From contig NC_039358.1 in assembly GCF_003573695.1 (NCBI RefSeq), positions 95,976,117 through 96,040,116 on the forward strand: a stretch of DNA of 64,000 bases, in the 5' to 3' direction. Of the stretch, positions 23,673 to 35,166 are shown piece by piece (the stretch's first letter is position 1; every line of letters begins with the position of its first letter). The stretch is from Papaver somniferum (lineage: Eukaryota; Streptophyta; Magnoliopsida; Ranunculales; Papaveraceae). The notes beneath the pieces were generated by a model. That model saw nothing but the letters and a program-made list of their open reading frames with translations. It ran no database searches and was not told the DNA's origin. Both the position numbers and the translations under genes were made by a program.

Positions 23673-23757
23673 GAACTCATTAGCTCAAAATGGTAGCGCG
23701 CTCAAGCCTATCACAAGGTTTGCGGAGGTTGATGGTTCAAATCCATTTGAGTTTCCA
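23673..23757 (+). other. tRNA-like remnant
   Basis: TTAGCTCAAAATGGTAGCGCG resembles an internal A box, and GATGGTTCAAATCC a B box, at tRNA spacing. AACTCA near the start can pair with TGAGTT near the end as a short acceptor stem. The D stem is imperfect and no clean anticodon stem-loop forms, so this is a decayed tRNA or SINE head, not a working tRNA gene. Confidence 0.35.
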
Positions 23758-23819
23758 TGTTATATGTTTATTTAATATGGACCTTGTCTTTTTTTTTTGA
23801 TGCAAAAGATGAAATTTCA

Positions 23820-25371
23820 TTAATTAGGGAAAACTCTCATATCTAACAGTAACTGACTTTCAATGTGTCTAGGAGGTTGATCAAACCAGGTTTGAGTTAC
23901 ACCATTCTTCCTGATGTATTTAGCTAGCCTATCAGCAGATTTATTACATACTCTAGAAATAAAATTACACTTCCAGTGCGGAATTGTGTTTAGCTTATCC
24001 ATTGCGTCCAATAAAATGTCTTCATTCTCCCAAGAGATCCCTGAAGATGTTTTGTTGATGTAGCCTTCTATATTTTTGAGATCAGTTTCAAAAATAACAT
24101 GCGTAACCCTCAAAGCATTACTCCAGTTGACTGCATCAGAAAATGTCAAGCATTCCGCGCTTTCCGAATATTTTACTCCTTATAGCATTTTGATTTCCCT
24201 CTACACCATTTTCCTGTATAATCACGAAAGGTAAGAGCAATTCCAGTTAGTCATGTGTTAGGATCAAAAGACGCATCACAATTAATAGTATAAAATGGAT
24301 GAGCTGGTGGTTCCAGACTGGGGTTATAATAGTAGCTGGTAACATTATATTTTGGTTTACGCTATGCTTATTATTGAGGTTATCAATGTAACTGGCAAAG
24401 CTTAGAGCTCGTTTAGCAGTAGCAATGGGATCAACCTTCGGTTTCTGAAAGTTTGTTTCACATCTCTGATTCCAGATTTTCCAAGCAACTATCATAATGC
24501 AGTTCAGGTTGAATCCCTGAGAAGAGATCTGAGCAGAATGATTCAACCAGTTTTCAAACACCAGAGTAACATCAGACTGTATTGTTTCTAGCACGGCTGC
24601 TCCTCCAGGTATTTTCATCCATACCGCTCTTGAAAAAGGACAGAAGAACAAAACGTGCAAGAGGGATTCATCAAATTCATTGCAGAGTGGACATAAGCAG
24701 TTAATGTAACTGCAGTTTCTTGAGAGACACATTTTTGTTGGCAAAATGTCAGAAAGCACATTCCACCAAAAATACTTAACTCGAGGCCAAGTATCTGTGC
24801 TCCAGAACTGTTTCCAACTTGTATTTGAAATACCAATTTTCTGAGAAACCTGAATGTTACCAAGACTATATTCGTGAAGTTTGTTATAAGCAGACTTCAG
24901 AGTGAAATTTCCATTTCTTATAAGAACCCAGACAAGTTTATCTTCCACGGCATTAGGAATTCTCATATTGATAATTAGATTGGTTGTATCTGGATCAAAT
25001 AAGTGATTTAATAATGGTATATTCCACTGCCTGCTACCTTGAATAAACAACTCCTGCACCCAAATAAATTGTTCATTGTCTGCATTTCCATGTTTTGGTA
25101 TTGGAGGGTGATCCAAACCAGTAATCCACACATCTACCCAGATTTTTATTTTAACCCCATTTCCCAATCTCCATCTGCTATGATTCTTTATCAGTTGGAT
25201 TTGTTTCTGAAGACCTTTCCAAGACCAAGAACAGTCTGTCTTGATAGTAGCATGAAGTATATGAGTGCCGGGGAAGTATTTGGCTTGCATTGACTTAACC
25301 CATTGTTCTTCTGTATTAACACAGATTCTCCAGACTGCCCTTACAAGTAGTGCTTGATTCAAAATTTTCAA
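23820..25371 (-). pseudogene. LINE ORF2 C-terminal part: zinc-binding region and RNase H
   Basis: The upper part (25371-24247) contains the RT connection and the zf-RVT region, with WPRVKYFWWNVLSDILPT and the Cys/His cluster LCPLCNEFDESLLHVLFFCPF. After a frame break near 24150-24250, a ribonuclease H fold follows (FETDLKNIEGYI with the second Asp; RVCNKSADRLAKYIRK). The first DG(S) catalytic motif of the RNase H falls in the break. Plant L1 elements often carry such an RNase H at the end of ORF2. Inactive. Confidence 0.85.
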
Positions 25372-25683
25372 ATCTCTGAAGCCTTGACCACCAAAATGTT
25401 TATGTAAACCAAGTTTTTTCCATGAAGTAATGCAGATACCTTTATGCTCTTGAAAACCCCACCAAAATTGTCATTGCAGAGTGTCAATCTGTTTGATAAT
25501 TTCAGCCGGTATTTGTAAACATCCCATAGAATAGGTTGGGATTGTATTAGTAACAGTCTTTATCATAAGTGATTTATTACACTGTGACATAGACTCACTA
25601 TTCCAATTGAAAAGGAGGTTTTTAATTCTCTCCACCAGTCCAGTGAAGCAACTAACCTTGTTCTTTCCAATGACAAGAGGAAT

Positions 25684-26979
25684 TCATAGATATATTTCAG
25701 TAGAGCTCATTGTTGGTACTTTTAATCTTCGAGTAAGTAATCTGCAAAATCTTTGTGTTACATTTGCGCTATAATACACACTGGATTTATTAAAATTCAC
25801 CATTTGACCAGAAGCAGTTCCAAAATCCTCAATTATTTTAAGTAGATTGTTCACATTATGTAAATCAGCATTAATGAACAACAAGCAACCATCGGCAAAA
25901 AATAAATTGAAGGATCATTGGGAGCAATTTTTATACCTTCTATCTTCTTGGATTGTTCATCCCTGAGAAGTTGTCTTGAAAAAGCTTCCATAATAATTAT
26001 AAAGAGGTAGGGTGACAGAGGGTCACCTTGCCTCACTCCTCTTGATGGATAATATGGTTTGCATGGAGAACCATTAAGAAGTATAAAAATCTGAGTTGTG
26101 CTAACACATTGCATAATAAGATGGCAGAAATCTGAGCAGAATCCCATCTTCAGCATAATATCTTTTTAAAATGACCATTCAAGCCTATCAAAGGCCTTGG
26201 ACATATCAAGTTTCAGTGCTAGATATTTGTTGACTTCCTTTTTATTCTTCATTGTGTGAACAATCTCTTGAGCAAGATGGATATTGTCTGTTATTTGTCT
26301 TCCTTGAACATAAGCAGCTTGAAGTGGAGATATCACTTTTCTCATTATCTTTTTCAGCCTCATTAATAAAATCTTTGTGATGATTTTATAGGATGAGTTA
26401 CACAGGGCTATAGGCCTTAGATCAGAGGGAAACTGCTTGTTTTTTGTTTTTGGAATGAGTGAAACATTTGTTGCATTTAGGCTCTTAAGAAGATATCTTG
26501 TGTGGAAGAATTGTTTCACCATTTCAATAACATTATTTCCTACAATATCCCAGTGGTGTTGAAAGAAACCAGGAGGGAATCCATCTGGTCCAGGTGCTTT
26601 CCAAGGCTTCATATCTTTTAAGGCTTTGACTATCTCATCCATTTCCTGGAATTCTCATTAACTTCAAATTATCTGAAGAAGTAATTAATGAAGGAATGCA
26701 ATTTAATATGTCTTCATTTCTTGCAGGTTCTGCATAAGTGTATAGTGAACTATAATGATCAGTTAACAGCTTTCCCAACTCCTCCCTAGTTGTGCACCAA
26801 TTACCATCTCCATCTTTTAAAGCTACTATATTATTTCTAACCTTCCTTTTTTTTGCATTAGCATGGTTATATTTTGTGTTTCTATCCATTTGGAGATAAT
26901 ACTCATCTCTAGCTTTTTGGCCCCAAAATTCATGTTGAGTTTGATGCCAATGCTCTATTTGATTTTCCACATGTAACAC
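25684..26979 (-). pseudogene. LINE ORF2 reverse transcriptase, active site altered
   Basis: Motifs on the minus strand: ALKDMKPWKAPGPDGFPPGF (finger block), LIPKTKNKQFPSDLRPIALC, LALKLDMSKAFDRLEW (first catalytic Asp), SRGVRQGDPLSPYLF. A frame change in a T run near 25890-25900 precedes the active-site box, which reads FADG where the family has FADD, so the second aspartate is replaced by glycine. A stop at the end of the KAFDRLEWSF block separates two segments. Upstream, 26979-26635 is the linker between endonuclease and RT. Confidence 0.88.
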
Positions 26980-27061
26980 TTCATCATTATTGTCTGAAAG
27001 ATGGTTGTTTTGTTGTAATGCTTCTAGCTATTGATGAAGAAGATATATATTACTCTGGATG

Positions 27062-28368
27062 TCACCATATTTCTCCCTGATCCATTTTGATATGTTTTTC
27101 CTTGCAATAATGAGTCTTCTTGATAGTCTGAAGCCATGTGAGCCATTTACTTGTTGTAATAATCTCATTTTTCAAAGTTTCATCTTTCTCATAACATTGG
27201 AAATATTTCCAATTCTTTTTTCTATCACCATGAAAAAAAGAAGTATCTAGCATTATTGGGCAGTGATCTGAACCCAATTGTGGAAGATGTAGAAGTTTTG
27301 AATCTGGGAAGGAAATGAACCACTCACTGCTAATTATAGCTCTATTAAGTCTTGATCTTCTTATACCAGCTCCATGAATGTTGCTTGACCAAGTAAAAGA
27401 TCTACCAGTATAACCCAAGTCTTCCAAACCAGCCTCATGTATTAGATTAATGAAAGAAGAATCCCTTGAAGAAGAGATCAAGTTATGAGAAGTATGAGAA
27501 TAACCATAAGAAGAAGCCACATTATGAGGAGTATGCCATTCACATGTACTCTTCCTTCATTGTTAAAAACCAAATTTAAGTCACCCAAAACTACCCATGG
27601 TTGAGTGATTGTTTGGCTTAAATTTTTGATATAAGCCCATTGCTTCTCTTTATGTTGAGGATATGAAGACCCATACATGCAGGTGAGTAGCCATTCTGGC
27701 TTTGAGGGATCATCTTTCACTAGGCAGTTGATTATCCAAGAATCTGCATTCACAACATTAAAATGGAATCCATCTTTCCATAGAAGTATTAGCCCACTAG
27801 CTAATCCTCTTGAGGAAACTAGTTTATGGTTGGGAAATTTGTACTGCCTAATTAATTTTTTCATTTTATCCCCCCTATCTTAGATTCAGATATAAAAATA
27901 TATAACATCAAGGTTATATCTATTAAGAAGATGTTTAAGATGGTCTCTAGTTGTTTTATTAACAAAACCTTGGCAATTCCAGGCTAAGATTCTCATGATT
28001 TTAGTGTGTTGTAAATTTCTAAGTAACCAATCTGGAATATGAATATGCAAGTAAAAAGGAATATAAGAATAATGCGACAGATTAATGACTGAATTAAAGA
28101 AATAAAGATTTGTAAAAGACAATAATACCTCAGTTGCATTATCCTCCAGCTGAAGCTCAGGATTCTGCTTTGTGTTATGGCAATGCATATCATTTTCTCC
28201 AGTTTCTGCTCCATTTTCAACCCCCTTATTTGAGTTTGTTGGCATATCATTTGTAACCCCACCATGACCAGGTAAAACGGCTCCTTGAATAGAAGGATTC
28301 GAACCATTGTCATGCATTTCTTGGTTTCTTGCTCTTTTAGCTATTCTTTCCTCTTCTGCATCAGGCAT
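27062..28368 (-). pseudogene. LINE ORF1 tail and apurinic-type endonuclease of ORF2
   Basis: 28368-28010 reads an acidic, KRAR-containing tail typical of the end of ORF1, passing with few interruptions into MRILAWNCQGFVNKTTRDHL, the start of the ORF2 endonuclease. Downstream are GLILLWKDG, the WVVLGDLNLVFNNEGR metal-binding Asp-x-Asn block, GRSFTWSSN, SRLNRAIIS and GSDHCPIML (catalytic SDH). This enzyme nicks the target DNA to prime reverse transcription. At least two frameshifts break it. Confidence 0.88.
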
Positions 28369-28406
28369 TGATTCCTCATCATTTGCAACAATATGGACCT
28401 TGTCTT

Positions 28407-29813
28407 GTCTTTCAATTTTCTAGAGGATTTTTGTAGATGTGTACATGTTCGTACATCAGTGTAAACTAAGATTTAAGAAAAAAAGAGAATTATATAGTCA
28501 TATGGGTACTCTTTTTGTAGCTCACGAAAAGAGCATTCCGAATATATAAAGTTTGCGAGTTTTGGACAAACGGTTCAAAAGATAAATTATTTTTTAATTA
28601 TTTTATATTATTTAAAATTGTTGATATCATCATGAATCATTTTGGACTAAACTGTAAATATTTGGACTAAATTGTAAATCAGGAAAGTTACATATATGTA
28701 TTTTCCATATTTTAAATGACTTTTGGACTAAAATGTACCTAGTTAACTCGGGATGGAATAGTCCATATTTTTTGCCGCGTTTTTGGACTAAACGGTATTT
28801 TCCTGGTAAACATTTGCAGCACTCTGGGTATTCTTCTGCCATTTCGTTGGATCACGGCTATGGATCCGGTATGAACGTGGAGAGAGGCCCGTAAACGTAC
28901 TTAAGCGACAGCTGTGAACTCTATCGAGGCAAATTAACCTACATCACTAACTTGCGCATCAATTTTTTGGGCTAAGCTAGGAAATTTTAAGCACGATCTT
29001 TAGGGCAATAGTAAGTGCGATTAGGGGCAAAAATAATACCAACAAGGACGGTTTTGCATGATTGCATTTCTTTCAGGTTTGCCTGCACTTCTAAAATTCT
29101 TTGCCTGATTTTAGTTTATTTGACAATGGACCCTGGGAAAATTCCTTCTGGGGACATTACCACTTTTGCCATTTGCTGTTTAGGCTAGTAACTAAAGACT
29201 TCTGGTTCGTTAAAAAAAAGGCAGAGATATATGCTAAACTGTACACTATGTATTCAACCTAGTGGCTAAATACTGTGCGTAAGCTTCAATGGTTATCGAA
29301 GTTTAACATGCTGCAAACACATTACTCAGTTTCGTCTCTCATATCTTAAGATGGACAAATACTTACACACACCCGAACCCGTTTATAGATATATATACCT
29401 TTCAACTCACAGATGTTGAAAGGAGAGACATGGTTGGGAGAAAGGAGGGCACGGGAGGTATGCGTACATACCTACATACATTTGCTACAGAAATCTTGCT
29501 CATGCAGGTTTGCATTAAGTGTGCATGGATGTGCAGAAACATGGGTAACAGCTGCCTTCAACATACCACCTTAATACTAATTAATTAGATGTACTCGTCC
29601 TTGAACACCACTGACTAGAAACTAACAAACAAAGCAAGGTTAGATTTACAGAGAAACAAATGAGATAGGATACACTGCACACCAGCAGATCCAAAACGAA
29701 ACATATTTGCCACACTTTCTGACAGGTGTAAGAATAACATTTTTGGGTCTGTTTGATTATTTTGAATTTTTGCTTGACATCTTGATTTTCCAGTGCCCAA
29801 ATAGAGAAACCAG
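28407..29813. other. Intergenic region between LINE and Pur-alpha gene
   Basis: Starts with one more TGTACAT-type palindrome (about 28438). 28560-28800 holds four or five copies of a TTTGGACTAAAYTGTAAAT-like phrase, spaced irregularly; the spurious minus-strand frame repeats LVQK as a result. The rest has no recognisable gene. The 3' part near 29820-29928 is the 3' UTR of the Pur-alpha gene. Confidence 0.45.
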
Positions 29814-29819
29814 TTTATT
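29814..29819 (-). terminator. Probable poly(A) signal of Pur-alpha gene
   Basis: AATAAA on the minus strand (within TTTAAATAAACTGG), about 110 bases downstream of the stop codon. It is the nearest canonical hexamer. Confidence 0.5.
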
Positions 29820-29928
29820 TAAACAAAGACGAATGGAAGATGAAACAGACGGGCACAGCAGAACTTAGCACATACAAATAGGTAAACCAAATGTGTAACC
29901 TGTGTTTCACCAGGAAGACTACTCAGAT

Positions 29929-31990
29929 TCATCTCTGTGGAGCTTCAGCTGTTCGGACACTGGCCCCTGTCATGCCCTCAATTCGATCCTTGGTGATCTC
30001 AACAAAATGACCAACCATTTCATGAAACTGCTTTAACCCAGACAGGGGAAGAATGATGGAGGAACGATCAGATCCAGCCACCTAAAAGAATAGTATCAGA
30101 CGATTAGAACTTAAATCATATAAGAAACTGGTATAAGCATATAAAGTTACTGTAGAGATCCTACAACGCACCTCTGATATCCTCAAGAAATGGCCCCTGT
30201 TATTGCTTCCTAGATCAAAGAAGAACCTCTTTTGATCAGCTCTGATCACCTTAGAAACCCCCAAGTTACCGGTTTCTTCTTGTGGGGACACTTCAATTGA
30301 TCTTTCGACATTCACATCTGATGAAGTAGCTGCTTGGGTACTATGCCCGGATATGAATCCAGCACCAACATCATCTGATAGGCCCACTAGACGTTCTGAA
30401 GGTTCTGAATTTTGCTGCTAGACAAAAAAAAAACAGCTCATGAGCACAATGTATTGGTCTTTGGAATCGGAACCCATAGAATACATCAAACTACCTGATT
30501 GGGTACAGTAAAAAGCCTTGAAGCTTCATTGATTTCTCCTAGTATATTTCTGAAGGCTACCCACCCTTCATCGCAGGAACTTCCAGCGGGAACAATAATT
30601 GTACTTCGGTTTCTGCTGACAGAGGCTTCTGATACCTGTCAAATGGATAAAGCTAATAAGCTTATTTGAGGAGCTTAAGAACGCCAACAGATAGGAATTG
30701 TAGATGAGAACGTTTATTCATGTATCTAAACAGTTGTGAGAGACCAACACTTTGCATGCAATGATTTTCAGTACTATGACGCAAGTCAACATAAAAGAAT
30801 CACATTAGTCAGGTTAAGGAGACTTTCCAAATCTTAAGTGTCAAAAAGAATAACATTTCACAATCTTTACTGCATCCATGAATGTATAAAAGAACTTTTT
30901 TTGAGGTGACAAAGCTGCAAAAAGGCTGACTGGTTCTGGAGATTCCACATAAAAATAACAGATGAACAACGACGCTTTAGGAGCCAAGCCATATGTTTCG
31001 AGAGCATGATCTCAACATGAAATCACATTCCCTGACTTTCACTTCGCAGGAATGTCACCATATACTGATTGCTGGGTGTAACAGTATGAACTAACAAAGG
31101 CATTATTATCCACCATCAACCTTATGTGTTAACAAACACCAGCATCTCACTCTTGAGCTACAGATACGTATTTCACCCTACCACACTCTTCAAGACCTAC
31201 TTTAGGCCCTCCACATATCAGCAGTTAAATAGCTTCTTAATTGTTTCAGATATGATAAACTTCCACTATTATATACCACATACATCTAGGATTACCCCAG
31301 TCTAGCCTACACATATACCCTCACTTTCTTAGTTTCTTTAGAGGCGGAACCTAGTTTGTTCACCTCAAACTGATATCCAATTCATATAAATACATCTGTG
31401 TATCTCTATCATAAACATAACTCACTCATTATCCCCCAGGGAAACACCTAGGTTCTGCCAATAGATTTCAATAAACATTCATTAATTTTGCATTTCAATA
31501 ACAAATTACTTGAACTATTTTATGCACCTAGGAATATTAGAATCCATTACCTTCAAAAAGCGACCTCTTTTATTCTCACCAACATCAAAGTAGAAAACCT
31601 AGAAAATACCAATTGAGTAAATTAGCTTAATACACATTACAGCAAACAAGCTTATGAACAAACAAAAGAAAGATAAGCCTCTACATAATTAAAAGATAAA
31701 ATAACCTTGGTATCAAGCTGTAATTCTTTGCCAAGAGGTTCTTGCTGATCATTATCAGAACTAGTAACATAATAATTAAAGAGATCTAAGAACCAAACAA
31801 TGCCAGAAGCAGGCACAATGATAGTAGATCTAGTAGCTGAAGTTTTTTCTGAGATCTTTAGATATTGACCACGAGGGTTTTCTTTTAGGTCAAAGTAGAA
31901 CAACTTATGTTCTACTTGTAGGGTTTTACAGAGTAATTCAACATCGTTTCCTCCTCCTCCACCACCACCACCAGAATTTCCCCCCTCCAT
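29929..31990 (-). CDS. PURA1: Pur-alpha-like single-stranded nucleic-acid-binding protein
   Basis: Five exons on the minus strand: 31990-31706, 31598-31551, 30635-30495, 30417-30172 and 30081-29929, giving 290 codons; Arabidopsis Pur-alpha1 is of similar length. All introns are GT-AG and phase 0; intron 2 is the longest (915 bp). After a glycine-rich N-terminus (residues 3-14) come three PUR repeats: about 19-77 (VEHKLFYFDLKENPRGQYLKI), about 89-150 (KVFYFDVGENKRGRFLKVSE) and about 210-280 (QKRFFFDLGSNNRGHFLRISE). A short tail with TGASVRTAEAPQR ends it. Pur-alpha proteins bind purine-rich single-stranded DNA/RNA; in Arabidopsis the homologue binds telo-box promoter elements of translation genes. 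The frame is intact with no stops, so the gene is probably functional. A LINE lies about 270 bp upstream. Confidence 0.95.
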
Positions 31991-32263
31991 TCAATTCTCT
32001 ACTAGATTTTCAAAACCCTAAGAACTCTATACAAGCAATCTTTTTATTTTAAATTTTTTAACTTCTTCTACTCACTGGTTTCAGTTGCTGTTGTTGTTGT
32101 TGCGTTGAAGTTAAGGGTTTGGAGCCATTCTATTTGACTGCTTCTCGTCGACATCTTTTTGCCCCTATTTAAGTGGTTTTTCCACTCGCACACTTTTACT
32201 TTGACTTATGCGTCTAGATACGCCTCGGTAACTAAAGTGCGGCACGAATTTCACTCATTCATG
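31991..32263 (-). promoter_or_regulatory. 5' UTR and proximal promoter of Pur-alpha gene
   Basis: Contains a telo-box AAACCCTAA at 32013-32021 (plus strand), 23 bases upstream of the ATG, and a CAACAACAACAACAGCAAC tract on the minus strand at about 32085-32103. No clear TATA box is seen. The region is cut at 32264 by the A-tail of a LINE, so distal promoter elements have been displaced. Confidence 0.5.
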
Positions 32264-32296
<33 letters not shown>

Positions 32297-35165
32297 CATG
32301 CATTTTATTGATAGGAGATTAGATTACAATTTATCGTGGGTATGTGGTACCCACTGAATCATGAAATAAAATTTGACTAATAAAAAGCGGGATTGCCTGG
32401 TCCCATATTTTGGTTGATAAGTTTCCTAATTGGCTTCCATATGCTGCATGATTGGCCAAACCATATGCAGCTTGGTTTCCTTCCCTGTAGTTGTGTTGTA
32501 TGGCAACCTGTGGGATCTGTCTGAATCTCTTCTTTATTTCCTCAATCATTCCTGAGATGTGCCAAGGAGGGGGTAGAGGAAGTGATGAAGCGCAAAAGAT
32601 TTTCTGAGTCAGTTTCAAAGAGAACTTTTGGCCATTGTCTTTCTGTTGCCGTTCTTGAAACCAAAAGAAGAGCCCAAGTTTCTGCGGTTAAAGAAGTCGT
32701 AATTCCTAAAGGTTGAGCTAAAGCCATTAAAGTTCGTGCGTCGGAGTCTCTGCAGATGAATCCTGCTCCCGCAAAACCTGGGTGACCTCTGGCTGCTCCA
32801 TCTGTGTTAATCTTAATCCAGTTTATGTTTGGAATTGACCATTCTACCGATATTGTTGATATTTTTTTGTCTCCTCTTGGATGGTTATGTATTGGTGCAT
32901 CTCCTGGTAGCACCGGTGGTAAGGAATCTAGTGCCGCAGTGAATTCTTGTTGTAGTTTTTGAGCCCAGATTAAGATTTCGGCTGAAGTTGTTTGTTTTTG
33001 TTGGTATATAAGATCATTCTTAACTAACCATAGGGTCCAAAAGAGGAAGCAAAAAGAGGAGATTACAGTTGTTGGTGCAGATTGTTGTAGGATTTGGGAG
33101 ATGGTTGTCTGAGGTGTTAAGGTGAGAGTGAGGGGGTAATTGGAGTTTGGTGTGTTTGTCAGTTGAGTGATCAGGGTGTTCCAGGATGTAAACGCCGTTG
33201 GACAATGAATTAGAAGGTGACTCGCCAATTCTGGATCAGCATTGCATCTGGGGCATATGTCAGAGATGGTCAAGTGAATATGATGTAGGAGAGAGAAGGT
33301 TGGTAATCCTTCATTGATTGCTTTCCACAAGAAAAGCCGAATTTTTGGTGGACATGGTAAAGTCCATAGGAATTTGGTGGGTGGAAGGGGGGTATGAGTT
33401 GGTTGACCATGGGTTAGACATTTGTATCCCGAAGATGTAGTGTAGTTTCCATATTTTGAATGTGGCCAGATAATTTTATCATGTGTGTTGTTTTGGGGAA
33501 GGTGGATTTTTATGATTTTTTGGGTTATAGGATTTGGAAGGGTGCTTAATTTTTCTTGATTCCGGGTATGAGAGATTGGGTCGATGATATCTGCTACCAT
33601 TCGGAATGGATAGCATTGTGTTGGGTCTAGAGGTGGTGATTGTGGAATCCAAGTGGCTTCTATTGGAGTTGATAAACCATTTCCAATACGATGGAAAATC
33701 AGTTGTTGCATGGCAGGGACAATTGATGCCAGTTGTCTCCATTGAGGACTGGAAGAGGAAGGTATGTTATGAATGCCTTGTAGAATAGGTTGTTGATCAA
33801 GATATTTTGCACTGAAGAGACTTCCGCAAATGGAGTTAGGTTGTTTATGCAAATTCCAAATTCTTTTCATGAGGAGAGCCCTATTATGATCACTTCTTTT
33901 CCTTGTGCCTAACCCTCCTAAGGATAATGGTTTTGTTACTTTATCCCAGCCTATAGGGTGAAGCTTTTTGATTGTTGAGTCATGTCCCCAGAAAAAATTT
34001 CTAGTGACACGATCTATTTTTTTGTGAATAGTACTGGGTAGGTTTTGTGTTTGCATAATGTGGTTTGAGGTGGGGGTAAGGGAAGTTTTGATGAGAGTGA
34101 GTCTTCCAGATGGAGTTAGGCATTTTTTCATCCAGCCTTTAGCTTTCCGGGCTAGTCTTTGTAGAAGGGATGTGAAGGTTTGATTGGATGCTCTCCCTTG
34201 TTTGAATTGGATGCCTAGATAGGTTGGAGGTTTTGATGTTGTTGATATATCGAAAAATTGTTGTAGTTCAGTTAGCTTGATCGGGTCTAGTCTTGGGTGG
34301 TGAATTATTACTGACTTGGAGGTATTAATTACTTGTCCTGCAGAAGTACCATAGGATTGGAGAAGGGTCTTAAGGTGATGATTGCTCTGATATGAGGCTT
34401 TATAGGTAATTAATAAATCATCCGCATACATTAGATGAGAAATGGATGGTGCTTTTTTCGAAATGTTTAGTCCTTGAACTAACTTTTGGTTTTCGAGGTT
34501 TCCTAGATTTGTAGATAGGATTTCAGCACATATGATGAAAATATAGGAAGATAACGGGTCTCCTTGTCTGATACCTCTAGTTGGGTTGATGTATCCATGG
34601 GGTGTACCATTTATGTTGAGCGAATATGTAACTGTTGTGACACATAGCATAATGTAAACTATAAAGGATGAAGGAAATCCAAGTTTTGTAAAGGAGGTTT
34701 AGATGAAACCCCAATCTAAACTATCATAGGCTTTCTGGATATCTAGTTTGAGAGCCATTTTTGGATCCTTGGTGAGGTCTGAAGTTCTGATGTGGTGGAA
34801 GAGTTCTCTGGCAATTGCTATGTTATCGTGGATTGATCTTTGTGGCACAAAAGCGCTTTGGTATGGTCTTATTAAGAAAGGAAGAAGGGGTCTAATTCGG
34901 TAGACTAGGATTTTTGAAATGATTTTATACGTGACGTTCCAGAGTGTTATGGGTCTAAGATGTGAAGGTTTTGAAGGATGGCCTACTTTAGGTATTAGTA
35001 TTATGTTTGTGTGATTCATGATAGGATGCATGTTTAGATTATTAAAGAAACTTTGAACCATTGCTATCAACTGAGTATGAGTTGTTTCCCAAAATACTTT
35101 GAAAAACTTACTTGTGTAGCCTTGGATTGCCATGATCCTAATATTACTGAGCAACAATTGGTGTA
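32264..35165 (-). mobile_element. 5'-truncated L1-type LINE, well preserved
   Basis: The A-tail is seen as 29 T at 32264-32292. The minus-strand body reads RT, zinc-binding region and RNase H, but starts inside the finger region of RT; endonuclease and ORF1 are missing. Only one in-frame stop (34699-34701) and one frameshift (about 32550-32600) break it, so it is younger than the LINE at 23.8-28.4 kb. Its 5' end abuts a gypsy gag fragment at about 35165. I found no target duplication matching the bases left of the tail. Confidence 0.9.
32331..35165 (-). pseudogene. LINE ORF2 (RT, zinc-binding, RNase H), one stop and one frameshift
   Basis: Reading order: YTSKFFKVFW, IPKVGHPSKPSHLRPITLWN, MALKLDIQKAYDSLDW (first Asp), then TAA at 34701-34699. 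The same frame continues with TRGIRQGDPLSSYIFI and HLMYADDLLITY, the intact catalytic box. Then come WMKKCLTPSGRLTLIKT, FLWTLPCPPKIRLFLWKAIN with ICPRCNADPELASHLLIHCP (zinc-binding), and RNase H: KINTDGAARGHPGFAGAG (Asp), SLTAETWALLL (Glu), LFETDSENLL (Asp). A frameshift follows, after which the RNase H tail (HNYREGNQAAYGLANHA) continues to 32331. The active sites are intact, which is notable for a truncated copy. Confidence 0.92.
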
Positions 35166-35166
35166 A

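Larger units (their letters stand above)
23774..28406 (-). mobile_element. L1-type LINE with perfect 17-bp target-site duplication
   Basis: AATATGGACCTTGTCTT occurs at 23774-23790 and again at 28390-28406, bounding a minus-strand LINE. The A-tail appears as a T run at 23789-23798. The body carries the end of ORF1 (acidic, KRAR), then ORF2 with endonuclease, reverse transcriptase, zinc-binding domain and a terminal RNase H, as in plant L1 elements. The 5' end is truncated within ORF1. It landed inside the TGTACA-repeat region, whose motifs resume at 28438. Several frameshifts make it inactive. Confidence 0.93.

Noticed and set aside
23673..23757. Functional tRNA gene
   Set aside because: The D and anticodon stems do not form properly and no clear anticodon is present.
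33020..33788. Open frames of 60-90 codons overlapping the LINE ORF2 in other frames or strands
   Set aside because: They lie wholly inside a clear RT/zinc-binding/RNase H frame and have no recognisable domain.
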